From an uncultured Limosilactobacillus sp. (GTDB lineage: Bacteria > Bacillota > Bacilli > Lactobacillales > Lactobacillaceae): a stretch of 64,000 nt of DNA. Position numbers and translations under genes: made by a program. Position 1 is the stretch's first letter. Each line of letters begins with the position of its first letter. The notes beneath the pieces are model-generated. The model was not told where the DNA came from and made no database searches. It worked only from the letters and a program-made list of their open reading frames with translations. Below, piece after piece: positions 24,062-34,446 of this stretch. The stretch is from the NCBI RefSeq assembly GCF_934202705.1, contig NZ_CAKPYE010000002.1, positions 124,001-188,000 on the forward strand. Reading direction: 5' to 3'.

Positions 24062-25999
24062 ATGAAAACTGGAGAAGCAATTCAATATGATGGCGGAAAT
24101 TACGATGTCATTGTTGTTGGTGCTGGTCATGCGGGATCGGAAGCTGCTCTTGCGGCCGCGCGAATGGGAAATAAAACGTTATTAATCACCATTAGTTTAG
24201 AAATGGTGGCTTTTATGCCATGTAATCCATCCTTAGGTGGTCCGGCCAAAGGGATCGTTGTTCGTGAAATTGATGCCCTTGGTGGTGAAATGGGGCATAA
24301 CATTGATAAAACGTATATTCAAATGCGGATGCTTAATACTGGTAAAGGTCCAGCAGTGCGCGCATTACGGGCACAAGCAGATAAGCACGCGTACCACCGA
24401 CAGATGAAATTAACCATTGAAAAAGAACCTAACCTAACGTTACGTCAAGGAACGGTTGATGATTTAATTGTGGAAGACGGGGTCTGCAAAGGGGTCATTA
24501 CGAACACCGGGGCGCGATATGGCTCAAAAGCAGTTGTTTTAACAGTTGGCACGGCTGCCCGTGGGAAAATTATCATTGGTGAACTACAGTATGAATCAGG
24601 TCCTAATAATTCTAAGAGTGCAACAAAATTGTCTGAATGCTTAGAGCGCCTCGGCTTTGATTTGGAACGATTTAAGACTGGGACACCACCACGTATTAAT
24701 GGGAACACCATTCACTACGATGAAACCGAAGAACAGCCTGGTGATAAAGCGCCAAATCATTTTAGTTTTGATACCCCTGACACCCAATATTTGGCCTTGT
24801 CAGACCAAATTTCCTGTTGGTTAACGTACACGAACTTACATACCCATGATTTAATTCGGGCCAATCTTGATCGCGCACCAATGTTTTCAGGAGTAATTAA
24901 AGGTGTGGGACCGCGGTATTGTCCATCGATTGAGGACAAGATTGTTCGCTTCGCTGATAAGGATCGTCATCAATTATTCCTTGAACCCGAAGGCCGGGAC
25001 ACTGATGAATACTATGTTGATGGGTTATCAACCTCAATGCCGGAAGAGATTCAACAAAAAATGCTGCATTCCGTTAAGGGACTAGAAGATGCGCAATTAA
25101 TGCGTCCGGGTTATGCTATTGAATACGATGTGGTTGCTCCATATCAGTTGCACCCAACGCTAGAAACCAAGAAGGTTAAGAACCTCTATACTGCTGGACA
25201 AACTAACGGAACATCTGGTTATGAAGAGGCAGCTGGACAAGGATTAATTGCTGGAATTAATGCTGGACGGCGAGCATTGGGCAAAAGTCCATTTGTTTTA
25301 AAACGGTCGGATGCATATATTGGCGTCATGATTGACGATTTAGTGACGAAAGGGACGAAAGAGCCATATCGTCTATTAACGAGTCGGGCCGAATATCGAT
25401 TGATTTTGCGTCATGATAATGCGGATTTCCGGTTGATGGAAAAGGGTCATGAAATTGGGTTGGTCAGTGATGAGCGGCTTGCTAAGATGGAAATGAAGAA
25501 GCAACACGTTACAGACGAAATTAAACGTCTCGAAAGTTTGCGGATTAAGCCAAAGACAGCGGCGGATGAATACATTCAAGAAAATGGTGACAATCCGCTC
25601 AAGGATTCATTAACCGCGGCGGCATTGTTACGCCGACCATATGTAACTTATCAGAAATTATTGGAATTTATTCCTGCACCAACGACATCACTTAATCGTC
25701 AAGAAGCCGAACAAGTGGAAATCCAAGTCAAGTATGCTGGTTACATCAAGAAAGAGGAAGTTAAAGTCAACCGCTTGAAACGGATGGAAGCGAAGAAAAT
25801 TCCAGAAAACATTGATTATGAAGCAATTGATGGCTTAGCAACGGAAGGACGCCAAAAGCTTGAAAAGATCCGCCCTGAAACTTTAGCCCAGGCTTCACGA
25901 ATTAGTGGGGTTAACCCAGCTGATTTAGCAATTTTGAGCGTTTATATTCAACAGGGTCGCATTGCAAAGATCAACTCAGCTGCAGATCCCGAAAAATAA
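24062..25999 (+). CDS. mnmG: tRNA uridine-5-carboxymethylaminomethyl modification enzyme MnmG (GidA)
   Basis: FAD-dependent partner of MnmE, 645 residues. Rossmann motif VVGAGHAGSEAALAAAR, family patterns PSLGGPAKGIVVREIDALGG and AGQTNGTSGYEEAAGQGLIAG, C-terminal helical domain ending ISGVNPADLAIL. ATG 24062 has AAGGAGATTGG upstream; an upstream in-frame ATG (24032) lies inside mnmE. rsmG and parAB, which often follow, are absent here. Confidence 0.96.
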   Translation: MKTGEAIQYDGGNYDVIVVGAGHAGSEAALAAARMGNKTLLITISLEMVAFMPCNPSLGGPAKGIVVREIDALGGEMGHNIDKTYIQMRMLNTGKGPAVRALRAQADKHAYHRQMKLTIEKEPNLTLRQGTVDDLIVEDGVCKGVITNTGARYGSKAVVLTVGTAARGKIIIGELQYESGPNNSKSATKLSECLERLGFDLERFKTGTPPRINGNTIHYDETEEQPGDKAPNHFSFDTPDTQYLALSDQISCWLTYTNLHTHDLIRANLDRAPMFSGVIKGVGPRYCPSIEDKIVRFADKDRHQLFLEPEGRDTDEYYVDGLSTSMPEEIQQKMLHSVKGLEDAQLMRPGYAIEYDVVAPYQLHPTLETKKVKNLYTAGQTNGTSGYEEAAGQGLIAGINAGRRALGKSPFVLKRSDAYIGVMIDDLVTKGTKEPYRLLTSRAEYRLILRHDNADFRLMEKGHEIGLVSDERLAKMEMKKQHVTDEIKRLESLRIKPKTAADEYIQENGDNPLKDSLTAAALLRRPYVTYQKLLEFIPAPTTSLNRQEAEQVEIQVKYAGYIKKEEVKVNRLKRMEAKKIPENIDYEAIDGLATEGRQKLEKIRPETLAQASRISGVNPADLAILSVYIQQGRIAKINSAADPEK

Positions 26000-26085
26000 T
26001 CAAAGTTCCAATAATAATAGTGGATATTTAGATTTAAAATGTACTATTATTAAAATGAAGTTTGATGTGATTCGGGGATGGAAGA

Positions 26086-26691
26086 ATGAAAACGTTACGG
26101 CAAATTTTAAGCTGGGTTGTTCCAGTGGTCATTGGGTTGATCTTGGCCTTATTAATTCGACAATTTCTTTTTCAAAATGTTCGGGTTGATGGACCGTCAA
26201 TGCTACCAAACTTGGTGAATAATGAACGAGTTTTTAGCTTTAAACAATCTAAGATTCATCGAGGAAGTGTCGTGGTCTTTAATGCTAATGGTGTTGACCC
26301 ACAGGTATCGACCAAGACTGACTATGTCAAGCGGGTAATTGCTGTTCCAGGTGATACTGTTAAATCACAAAATGGTAATTTATATGTGAATGGCAAGCAG
26401 GCTAATCAAAGTTACATTAACATGGATCAACGGAAAGCCGGCACCGGTAACTGGACCCTAAAAAGCATTTCTAAACAGAATAATTGGGTGCGGAATGCTG
26501 GTGCGACCAAAGTTCCAAAGGGTGAATACTTTGTTTTAGGTGACAACCGAACCGTTTCTAATGATAGTCGGTATTGGGGATTTGTTCCGCGAAACAAGGT
26601 TGATGGCGTTGTTAAAGTTGGCTTCTGGTCAAAGAATAAAACCCATAAGTACAATGTTAACCAATTCTGGAAACATTACTTTATGAACTAA
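26086..26691 (+). CDS. lepB: Signal peptidase I
   Basis: 201-residue membrane protease that cleaves Sec signal peptides. One N-terminal membrane anchor (about 9-29), then GPSMLP with catalytic Ser38, YVKRVIAVPGD with general base Lys82, and box GDNRTVSNDSR. Single-anchor Gram-positive type. The 86 bp after mnmG hold a 10-bp inverted repeat (TAATAATAGT/ACTATTATTA at about 26018-26059), which may be a weak terminator or operator. Confidence 0.93.
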   Translation: MKTLRQILSWVVPVVIGLILALLIRQFLFQNVRVDGPSMLPNLVNNERVFSFKQSKIHRGSVVVFNANGVDPQVSTKTDYVKRVIAVPGDTVKSQNGNLYVNGKQANQSYINMDQRKAGTGNWTLKSISKQNNWVRNAGATKVPKGEYFVLGDNRTVSNDSRYWGFVPRNKVDGVVKVGFWSKNKTHKYNVNQFWKHYFMN

Positions 26692-26696
26692 CTTAC

Positions 26697-26730
26697 AAAC
26701 CTTGACTACAAAAGTGGTCAAGGTTTTTTA
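26697..26730 (+). terminator. lepB terminator
   Basis: Perfect stem AACCTTGAC / GTCAAGGTT, 10-nt loop, six T. Confidence 0.9.
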
Positions 26731-26819
26731 TAGCGAAAATTTCAATGGATGCCAAGGAGATTGCCATTTAATACCATGAATAAATGATAGAATAAAAGCA
26801 GTTTTTAAACGGAGGAATT

Positions 26820-29800
26820 ATGATGAGCATCTTAAATTTTATTCTCGGCCCAGCGTCCAAGGACCATCAGCAAGCGCTAGTTCAAGAACTCCATCGCCAG
26901 ATGGTAGCCGCCCCGAATGATCAATTCTTTTTTCTTGTTCCTAATCACATTAAGTTTTCGACGGAAATTGATGTCTTAAAGCAATTACGGGCAATGAGTG
27001 ATGCAACCGACGTCTATGCGCAAACCCAGGTCCAAGTACTATCTTTTACCCGACTGGCGTGGTTTTTATTACGAAATGATCCGCACTATCAAATTCCCCG
27101 AATTTCTAACGTTGGGTTAACGATGTTAGTTGCAAAAATCATTCATGAACTTCCTGAAGCAGACCTCAAGATGTTTGCTAAAGAGGCTCATCGTTATGGA
27201 TTTGTGCAGGATTTAACGGCCCAGCTAATTGAGTTACAAAACGCTAACGTTAACCCCAATGATCACGAGGCAATTATTGAACGAGTTCAACAATGGGCCA
27301 ATGCTCATCATGAACGGGTTTCGGCGGCTTTTTTGGATAAAATGACGGTGCTATTTAAGGTTTATGAGGCTTTCCAACAGGGGCTTTCAGGACGACTGAA
27401 CTCTAATGCGGTTTATCAATTACTAATCGAACGACTTCGCCGAGGAGACTTCTCGCATACGCATTTTTATCTAAACCGTTACAATGGTCAATTTTCGGCG
27501 ATTGAAGAACGAGTTGTAGAGGCAATGATCAAAAATGCGGCATCCACAACGATTGGCTTAGTGTTAGACCGACCATATCGTGGAACGACGCTCCCAAATG
27601 ATAACAATCTCTTTTATCAATCAGGGATGCAATATCATCGACTAGTAGAATTTGCTAAACAACAACCTGAAGTTAGACTTGGTGCAGACCAGTTTGTTAC
27701 TGCTAATCGAGTTAGCGCTGATTTATGTGAAGTTGAACAGTGGATGAAATTACAAGCACAATTAATGGTTCCTGAGCAGCAGCCGAATTCTTCATCAAGG
27801 GTTCACTTTTTTACCGCACCGACCCGAGTGGCAGAATTACAACGAGTTGCCACAATCATTCGACAGATGGTTGCTAATGACCACTATCGTTACCGAGACT
27901 TTTTGGTTTTGACACGGCACTTAGATGGTTATGCAACCATACTTAAACCAGTTTTTGATGCTAATGAAGTGCCAATTTTTAATGATAATGATCGTTCAAT
28001 GGCTAATCATCCGCTGGTCACGTTGATAGAGGCAATTTTTAAGATTGAAGAGCGCCATTTTCAATTACCGGATGTTTTGCAGTTGTTGAAGACGGGATTG
28101 GTGATTCCGGAAGAGCAAGATCAAACGGGAAAAAATTATTATCCAGTGCAACGGTTTATGGACGCAGTCTATACAACCGAAAACTGGTGTTTAAAGTATG
28201 GGAAGACTGGACAAGCCTGGCTAGACCAACAGGCCTGGCAGTTTACGCCAAATGTTGACAAGCAAGTCTTGGCTGCCAATGAGCGGTTACAAAAACGCGA
28301 ACAACGTCAGACTCAGCAAATTAACTGGGTCAAGACGGTGGTGCGTAACAAGGTGGCGCCGTTCATTAAACAATTACAAAACGCGACAGATGGGCAATCA
28401 GCTGCTCAGGCACTCTACCAAGGACTTGACCAGCTCGGTGTTCAACAACAGCTTGAGCGATGGGCAAATGAAGCAGCGAAGCGTGGACAAATGGACTTAG
28501 CCCAACAACCGCAACAGGTCTGGCATACAATGTGTCATTTGCTAGATGAGTACGTGACAATTCTTGGAAATGGTGGAACCTTTGATTTAACTCAGTTTGC
28601 AGCCATTATTCAGGTTGGTTTTGAAACTGCTACTTATTCACAAATTCCGTCAACAATGGATCAAGTCTTGGTTTCAGAAACTGGAATTGTGCAGACTAAT
28701 CAGCGAAAAGTCGTTTTCATGATTGGGGCAACTGATGATGTGATGCCGGAAGTAAAGGTTAGTGAAGGACTGTTAAGTGATCCTGATAAGCAGCTACTTA
28801 GTCAGGGACTAACCGCTAATCAATTTTTGCCAATTTCGGGGATGCAACGAGTTGATAATGAAATAATGATTAATTATCTAGGAATGCTGAATGCCCGGGA
28901 GCAGCTGTATATTTCAGCACCAGAAATGGGGAGCGATGAAGCCAGATTGACGGTCTCACCATATCTTGTGGGACTAGCAACCTACTTCGGTAAGTGGAAC
29001 AAAGACCAGCAACAATTATCTGATAATTTACCATTTGCGCCAGCAGCTCGCGCAAATTTTGACCAAATCAAACCATTTATTGGTGCGCCAGCGGCAACAT
29101 TGTCTAACTATATTCAGGTTGAACGACAAGCGGTTAATAACGGACAGTCTGTCAGTGCAGGCTGGCGAAGTATTTCCCGGGAAATGAATCATGAACGGTT
29201 AGGCTGGTTGAAATCAAGCTTAACTTATCATAATCAGACGACGAAATTATCACCACAAATGGCAGCGAAACTATATGGCCACTTAGACCCGGAAATTTTA
29301 CAACAAAGTGCAGCGGCAACCAAAACTGGTCAGCCATTTGACTGGGCAAGCGTGACGGATGATCAGCGCCATAATACCCTTGCCACCTCCATTTCACAGC
29401 TACAGACGTTTTATCGAAATCCATATGAATATTTCCTTAAATTTGGGCTTGATTTACAAAAGCGTGAAGAATTAGAAATTACTAACGCTAATTCAGGAAC
29501 GTTTTATCATGATTCGATGGAGGCGTTGATTCGGTTACTGAACAAGGACCAGCTTCAATTAGCAAAATTAGCGGATGACCAACTTGCAGCTTACGTTGCT
29601 AAAGCAATGGATTGGGCGTTTAGTCGACAGCCAAGTTTGATCGAATTAGCTGAAAATTATGAACGAATTGCTTACCAGAAGCATCATCTCGAACAAATTG
29701 TTTTAACAATGGCACGGGTACTTCGGAATCAAGCCCAGTATTCAGCGACGCAGCCAATCACAACCGAGCAAAAATTTGGTCACGTTGGGTTGCTTGATGA

Positions 29801-30590
29801 TCGACCAGATTCACAGCCAAGTTACCGGGCGTTAGTCTACGAAACCAAAATTCACAATCGAAAGTCGTCACAATCAGATCTTAAACGGAAAGTATACTTA
29901 CGGGGACGAATTGATCGCGTTGATGCAATTCGTGGTGATCAGCGGGATTACCTGACCGTCGTTGATTATAAGTCAGCAAATAAGGAATTTGATTTGGTTG
30001 ACGCTTATGAAGGATTGGATTTGCAGATGCTGACATACCTCAATAACTTACGTGCTAATCTAGATCTTGCTAATCCAGAGCGGTCAACGATGATTGCAGG
30101 AGCGCTGTATTTACATTTATTTGATCCCCATTATCAATACCAAGATATTATCAAGAAGAATCCAGAAATTACCGAATTGAAAAAACATGAATTCAAAGGT
30201 GTTTTGTTGAATGATGATCAGGTATTACGACAGCTTGATGAGGGATTAGCGGCTGTAAAGCCGGATCCGCTTGTCTTAGGAGTTAGTTATACTAAGACGA
30301 AGGACTTAATTAAGGCCAAGAAGGGGACACTGTTAGTTGACCAAGGACAAATGGATCAGTTATTGGCGCGGAATCAACAGTTAATTATTGAAGCCGCCCA
30401 ACAAATCTTCAGTGGGAACGTTGATTTAAGACCATTTCGTCGTGATCAGAGAACTGGCTTAGATTACAGTGATTATCTTGATATTTATCATTTTGACAGT
30501 CTTCTCGACCAGAATAAGTATCGGGAAATTACCATTACTGACGATGATGTGATGAAGCAACTCAAGGATGAGAGGGAAGACCATGAGTAA
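26820..30590 (+). CDS. rexB: ATP-dependent helicase/deoxyribonuclease subunit B (AddB/RexB)
   Basis: 1256-residue partner of AddA in double-strand break end resection. The N-terminal region is helicase-like but without a recognisable Walker A GKT, as typical of RexB; the C-terminal PD-(D/E)XK nuclease shows LRGRIDRVDAI and VVDYKSANK. No four-Cys iron-sulfur cluster pattern is visible, again RexB-like. Two adjacent ATGs (26820, 26823) follow GGAGG; either may be used. Overlaps addA by 8 bp. Confidence 0.93.
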   Translation: MMSILNFILGPASKDHQQALVQELHRQMVAAPNDQFFFLVPNHIKFSTEIDVLKQLRAMSDATDVYAQTQVQVLSFTRLAWFLLRNDPHYQIPRISNVGLTMLVAKIIHELPEADLKMFAKEAHRYGFVQDLTAQLIELQNANVNPNDHEAIIERVQQWANAHHERVSAAFLDKMTVLFKVYEAFQQGLSGRLNSNAVYQLLIERLRRGDFSHTHFYLNRYNGQFSAIEERVVEAMIKNAASTTIGLVLDRPYRGTTLPNDNNLFYQSGMQYHRLVEFAKQQPEVRLGADQFVTANRVSADLCEVEQWMKLQAQLMVPEQQPNSSSRVHFFTAPTRVAELQRVATIIRQMVANDHYRYRDFLVLTRHLDGYATILKPVFDANEVPIFNDNDRSMANHPLVTLIEAIFKIEERHFQLPDVLQLLKTGLVIPEEQDQTGKNYYPVQRFMDAVYTTENWCLKYGKTGQAWLDQQAWQFTPNVDKQVLAANERLQKREQRQTQQINWVKTVVRNKVAPFIKQLQNATDGQSAAQALYQGLDQLGVQQQLERWANEAAKRGQMDLAQQPQQVWHTMCHLLDEYVTILGNGGTFDLTQFAAIIQVGFETATYSQIPSTMDQVLVSETGIVQTNQRKVVFMIGATDDVMPEVKVSEGLLSDPDKQLLSQGLTANQFLPISGMQRVDNEIMINYLGMLNAREQLYISAPEMGSDEARLTVSPYLVGLATYFGKWNKDQQQLSDNLPFAPAARANFDQIKPFIGAPAATLSNYIQVERQAVNNGQSVSAGWRSISREMNHERLGWLKSSLTYHNQTTKLSPQMAAKLYGHLDPEILQQSAAATKTGQPFDWASVTDDQRHNTLATSISQLQTFYRNPYEYFLKFGLDLQKREELEITNANSGTFYHDSMEALIRLLNKDQLQLAKLADDQLAAYVAKAMDWAFSRQPSLIELAENYERIAYQKHHLEQIVLTMARVLRNQAQYSATQPITTEQKFGHVGLLDDRPDSQPSYRALVYETKIHNRKSSQSDLKRKVYLRGRIDRVDAIRGDQRDYLTVVDYKSANKEFDLVDAYEGLDLQMLTYLNNLRANLDLANPERSTMIAGALYLHLFDPHYQYQDIIKKNPEITELKKHEFKGVLLNDDQVLRQLDEGLAAVKPDPLVLGVSYTKTKDLIKAKKGTLLVDQGQMDQLLARNQQLIIEAAQQIFSGNVDLRPFRRDQRTGLDYSDYLDIYHFDSLLDQNKYREITITDDDVMKQLKDEREDHE

Positions 30591-33500
30591 ATTTCAACCG
30601 ACTCCAGAACAACAACGAGCCATTAATGATCGAGATCGCGATATCTTAGTTTCAGCATCTGCTGGTTCTGGAAAAACCGCGGTATTGGTTGACCGGGTGA
30701 TTAAACTGTTAAAGGAAAATCGGCATTTGAATATTGACCAAATGCTATTGGTAACCTTTACCAAAGAAGCAGCAAAAAACATGCGTGATCGAATACGGCA
30801 ACGGCTAGTTGCTGATAGTAATGATCAGCATATGAAGGCCCAAATTAACCGGTTAGCCATTGCGAATATCAGTACAATTCACTCCTTTTGTGAACAGGTT
30901 ATTAAGCGCTACTACTATGTGATTGGTTTAGATCCGCAGTATCGTTTAGTAACGGATGAGACTGAACAGGCACTTTTAAAAGAGCAAGTTTGGAATTCTT
31001 TGCAAGAAGAACGCTTTAAAACTGATTATAGCAAGGCTGATCCAGGCGACTGGCACTTCAGTCAATTAGCAGAAAACTTTGCGGATGCCAAGTCCAATGT
31101 TGGTGAGGGACTTCAAGAAGTGGTTGAAAAACTTTATCAAGAAGCCAACGCCCAGCCAAATCCAGATCAATGGTTGGATCAAGCAATCAAAAATTATCAG
31201 TTTGGTAAGCAGCCAATTGTGGAGACGGACTTTTATCAAAAAACATTATTGCCGATTTTAGAACTGTTTTTTGAGCAACTAATAATGGATTGGCAGGGAG
31301 TAGCCAATGAGGCCGCGATGCGCGATTTTAGCGATCTAGCTGAGGTTCTAAATGGAGATTTAACCTTAATCAAGGATCTTCAATCAGCGTTAACGACGGT
31401 GAGCTGGGATAAATTGCAGGCACAAGTTGCGGGAATTAAGTTCGGCCGATTGAAGGCCCGCCGTTTTAAAGATGACCCTAACGGCAAGGCACAATATGAA
31501 GAGCTCAAAAATAGTCGCAACGAACTAAAAAAACGTTTAACAACAATTCAAGGAAAGTATTTTCAATACACTGAACAGCAATTACGGACGAAGACTGCAG
31601 AGGCATTAACGATGGTTGAAGAATTAGTTGACGTCACCAAAGCCTTTCGTCGAGATTACCAGCAAGCGAAGCTCGATCGCCATATGTTGGATTTTAGTGA
31701 CCTTGAACACTATGCTTACCAGATTTTAACGAACCAAAGTGACGCTGGTAAACAAGTTCTAAACGAACTTCAGCACCATTATCAAGAGATTTTAGTTGAT
31801 GAGTATCAGGATACCAATCGACTTCAAGATGATTTATTAAATCAACTCCACGATCCGCAAGTAAATCACCTTTTTATGGTAGGTGACGTTAAGCAATCGA
31901 TTTATCGGTTTCGTCAAGCTGATCCAACCCTCTTTTTAGATAAGTATGAGCGTTATCAGCACTCAAATACCGCTGACGAAACAATTGTGCTGGCAGAGAA
32001 TTTCCGCTCAATGAGTAATGTAACGGAGTTTACTAATCTTGTCTTTACCCAGTTAATGGATCGGACGGTCGGTGAAATGCCATATGATGAGCAGGCACAG
32101 TTAAAGTTTGCTGCAAAATGGTATGATCCAGCTAAAACTCAGCCGGTGCCAACTGAACTGATGATCTATGATGCGAATGCTGACAATGACACGGTTTTGA
32201 ATCAGGATACCAATCAACAGCGTTATATCAAATTACCTGAAGGTTCAGATAAGTATGCTGGTGAGGTATGGATGATTGCGATGCGAATCCGTCAAATGCT
32301 AGATAATCATGAAACAATTTTTGATCCTGACCTTGGTGACGAACGACCAATTCAGCCAGCAGATATCGTGATTTTGGAGCGGACAAAGAGCCCTAATAAT
32401 CGAATTGTGGAACAATTTGGTCAGTTAAACATTCCAGTCGTTGTTCAGGATGTTCAAAATTATTTTAAAGCGACCGAAGTACGGATAATGGTTTCGTTAT
32501 TGAAAGTGATTGACAATCCATATCAAGACATACCGTTAGTAGCAGTGTTGCGCTCACCGATTGTTGGGTTGACGGAACCAGAAATGGCTTATCTGCGGAT
32601 TAACCATCGTTATGGCAATTATTACGAAGCACTGCAGGCTTTTGAGCAACGTGACGCGGATAAGATACCAACTAACGAAGACGTTGACGTGAAATTGTTA
32701 CACGTGAAACTTTCGCGGTTTTTAGAACAGTTAAAAGAGTTTAAGGTGACTGCGCAACAAGAATCGCTGGTGGATTTAATCTGGCAGATTTATCAAACAA
32801 CTGGCTACCTTGATTACGTTGGCGGAATGCCGGGCGGAACGCAGCGACAGGCGAATCTGCATGCACTATACGAGCGGGCAAATACTTATGAACAGTCAAG
32901 TTTCAAGGGTCTTTATCAATTTATTCACTTCATTGAACGGATGCAAAAACGAAATGAAGATCTCGGAGAGGCGCCGGTGGAACTAGCAACAGACGCTGTT
33001 AATGTGATGACGATTCACGGTAGTAAGGGGCTTCAGTTTCCAATTGTCTTTGTAATTGACCTCAACCATCGTTTTAATTCACATGATGTCGCCGGAAATT
33101 TAGTTGTTGAACCACACCTTGGAGTGGGCATTCGATATCTTGGTGATACGCCAATGAAAGGTGAAGGACAGTCGTTAACTGCAGACAAAGTAAAAGTCAC
33201 GTATGATCTTCCCCAGCGGACGGTAGTGGCGGATGCAATTACTAGAGCAAATCGGGCTGAGGAAATGCGGTTACTGTATGTCGCTTTAACACGGGCCGAA
33301 CAACGGTTAATTTTAACTGGTTCTGTGAATGAAAAGAATTCTAAAAATAATTTAAAAGCACTCGGGAAACAGTGGTCAAAGGCTTACCAAGGCTTTCAAA
33401 CGGTATTAGGGCCACAATTACGGCTCGACAGTCGCTCGATGCTGGATTGGATTGGCTTAAGTCTAGCGCGAACCTCACAATTTGACCCGCAGGGATTGAA

Positions 33501-34428
33501 GATGGAAACCACGATTGCGTCAGGTCAGCCCCAATTACCAAATGCTAAGTACACAATTCAATTGTGGACTGCTAATCAAGTCGAAGCTAAATTAGCGCAA
33601 CTCCGTTCTGAACGTAGCGCAACGGTGATGGAGGATCATGGAAGCCAGCCGTTAACCGTTGAAGAACGACAATTTATTCATCGAGTGTTGACAATGAAAT
33701 ATGCTTATCAAGCAGCTACCAAGACGACAGCTTATCAATCGGTTTCAGCAATTCGGGACATCTTTGCCAATCAGGATCCGGATGATGCACAAATGGGCCG
33801 GTTAACCTTTAATCGAGCGGAAGTGAAGGATGAAGGCCAATATTTGCAAAATAGTTTTGATCAACCACGATTTATGCAAACTGGTGATCAAGCACCGTTG
33901 CCAACAGAAGTTGGAACAGCAACCCACTTAGTATTCCAGATGTTGGATTTGACGAAGGGTAATGTATCTGCAAAGCAGGTTCAAGCAACCATTGACCAGT
34001 TAGTTCAGGAGCGGTTAATTGTTAATCGGCGAGTGGCAGAGCAGATTGATGTTGAGGGTATTGTTAAGTTCTATGAGACAGAACTAGGGCAGCGAATTTT
34101 AAACCATCCAATGGACCTGGCACGTGAAAAGCCATTTTCAATGTTGATGGATGGTGACCAATTATTTAAAAATCTAACCAATGATGACGGGCAAATTTTA
34201 ATTCACGGGATCATTGATGGTTACCTGAAGGAAGAAAATGGTCTAGAACTCTTTGATTATAAGACGGATTATCTACAACCAAATGATGAACACCGGTTGG
34301 CAGAAATTGTTGATCGCTATCAAGGACAGGTTAATTTATATGCGGCTGCTTTACAGCAAATGACAGGTCAACCAGTTCGTCATCGGTATTTGTACCTTGT
34401 TAAGATCGGAACATTATATGAATTGTGA
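30583..34428 (+). CDS. addA: ATP-dependent helicase/nuclease subunit A (AddA/RexA)
   Basis: UvrD-like helicase with C-terminal nuclease, 1281 residues. Motifs: Q-motif TPEQQRAIND, Walker A ASAGSGKTAVL, LVDEYQDTN, GDVKQSIYRFRQADP, VMTIHGSKGLQFP, LLYVALTRAEQ, and C-terminal nuclease IIDGYL/LFDYKTDYL. ATG 30583 has GAGGGAAG upstream and overlaps the addB end (ATGAGTAA). The gene carries a parS-like site at 32696. Confidence 0.96.
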   Translation: MSKFQPTPEQQRAINDRDRDILVSASAGSGKTAVLVDRVIKLLKENRHLNIDQMLLVTFTKEAAKNMRDRIRQRLVADSNDQHMKAQINRLAIANISTIHSFCEQVIKRYYYVIGLDPQYRLVTDETEQALLKEQVWNSLQEERFKTDYSKADPGDWHFSQLAENFADAKSNVGEGLQEVVEKLYQEANAQPNPDQWLDQAIKNYQFGKQPIVETDFYQKTLLPILELFFEQLIMDWQGVANEAAMRDFSDLAEVLNGDLTLIKDLQSALTTVSWDKLQAQVAGIKFGRLKARRFKDDPNGKAQYEELKNSRNELKKRLTTIQGKYFQYTEQQLRTKTAEALTMVEELVDVTKAFRRDYQQAKLDRHMLDFSDLEHYAYQILTNQSDAGKQVLNELQHHYQEILVDEYQDTNRLQDDLLNQLHDPQVNHLFMVGDVKQSIYRFRQADPTLFLDKYERYQHSNTADETIVLAENFRSMSNVTEFTNLVFTQLMDRTVGEMPYDEQAQLKFAAKWYDPAKTQPVPTELMIYDANADNDTVLNQDTNQQRYIKLPEGSDKYAGEVWMIAMRIRQMLDNHETIFDPDLGDERPIQPADIVILERTKSPNNRIVEQFGQLNIPVVVQDVQNYFKATEVRIMVSLLKVIDNPYQDIPLVAVLRSPIVGLTEPEMAYLRINHRYGNYYEALQAFEQRDADKIPTNEDVDVKLLHVKLSRFLEQLKEFKVTAQQESLVDLIWQIYQTTGYLDYVGGMPGGTQRQANLHALYERANTYEQSSFKGLYQFIHFIERMQKRNEDLGEAPVELATDAVNVMTIHGSKGLQFPIVFVIDLNHRFNSHDVAGNLVVEPHLGVGIRYLGDTPMKGEGQSLTADKVKVTYDLPQRTVVADAITRANRAEEMRLLYVALTRAEQRLILTGSVNEKNSKNNLKALGKQWSKAYQGFQTVLGPQLRLDSRSMLDWIGLSLARTSQFDPQGLKMETTIASGQPQLPNAKYTIQLWTANQVEAKLAQLRSERSATVMEDHGSQPLTVEERQFIHRVLTMKYAYQAATKTTAYQSVSAIRDIFANQDPDDAQMGRLTFNRAEVKDEGQYLQNSFDQPRFMQTGDQAPLPTEVGTATHLVFQMLDLTKGNVSAKQVQATIDQLVQERLIVNRRVAEQIDVEGIVKFYETELGQRILNHPMDLAREKPFSMLMDGDQLFKNLTNDDGQILIHGIIDGYLKEENGLELFDYKTDYLQPNDEHRLAEIVDRYQGQVNLYAAALQQMTGQPVRHRYLYLVKIGTLYEL
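32696..32711 (+). other. Candidate parS (ParB-binding) site inside addA
   Basis: TGTTACACGTGAAACT matches the bacterial parS consensus TGTTTCACGTGAAACA at 14 of 16 positions, including the full CACGTG core and GAAAC arm. It lies about 12.5 kb from oriC, where ParB/Spo0J sites normally cluster. Confidence 0.65.
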
Positions 34429-34446
34429 TGAAGGGAGATTATTAAA

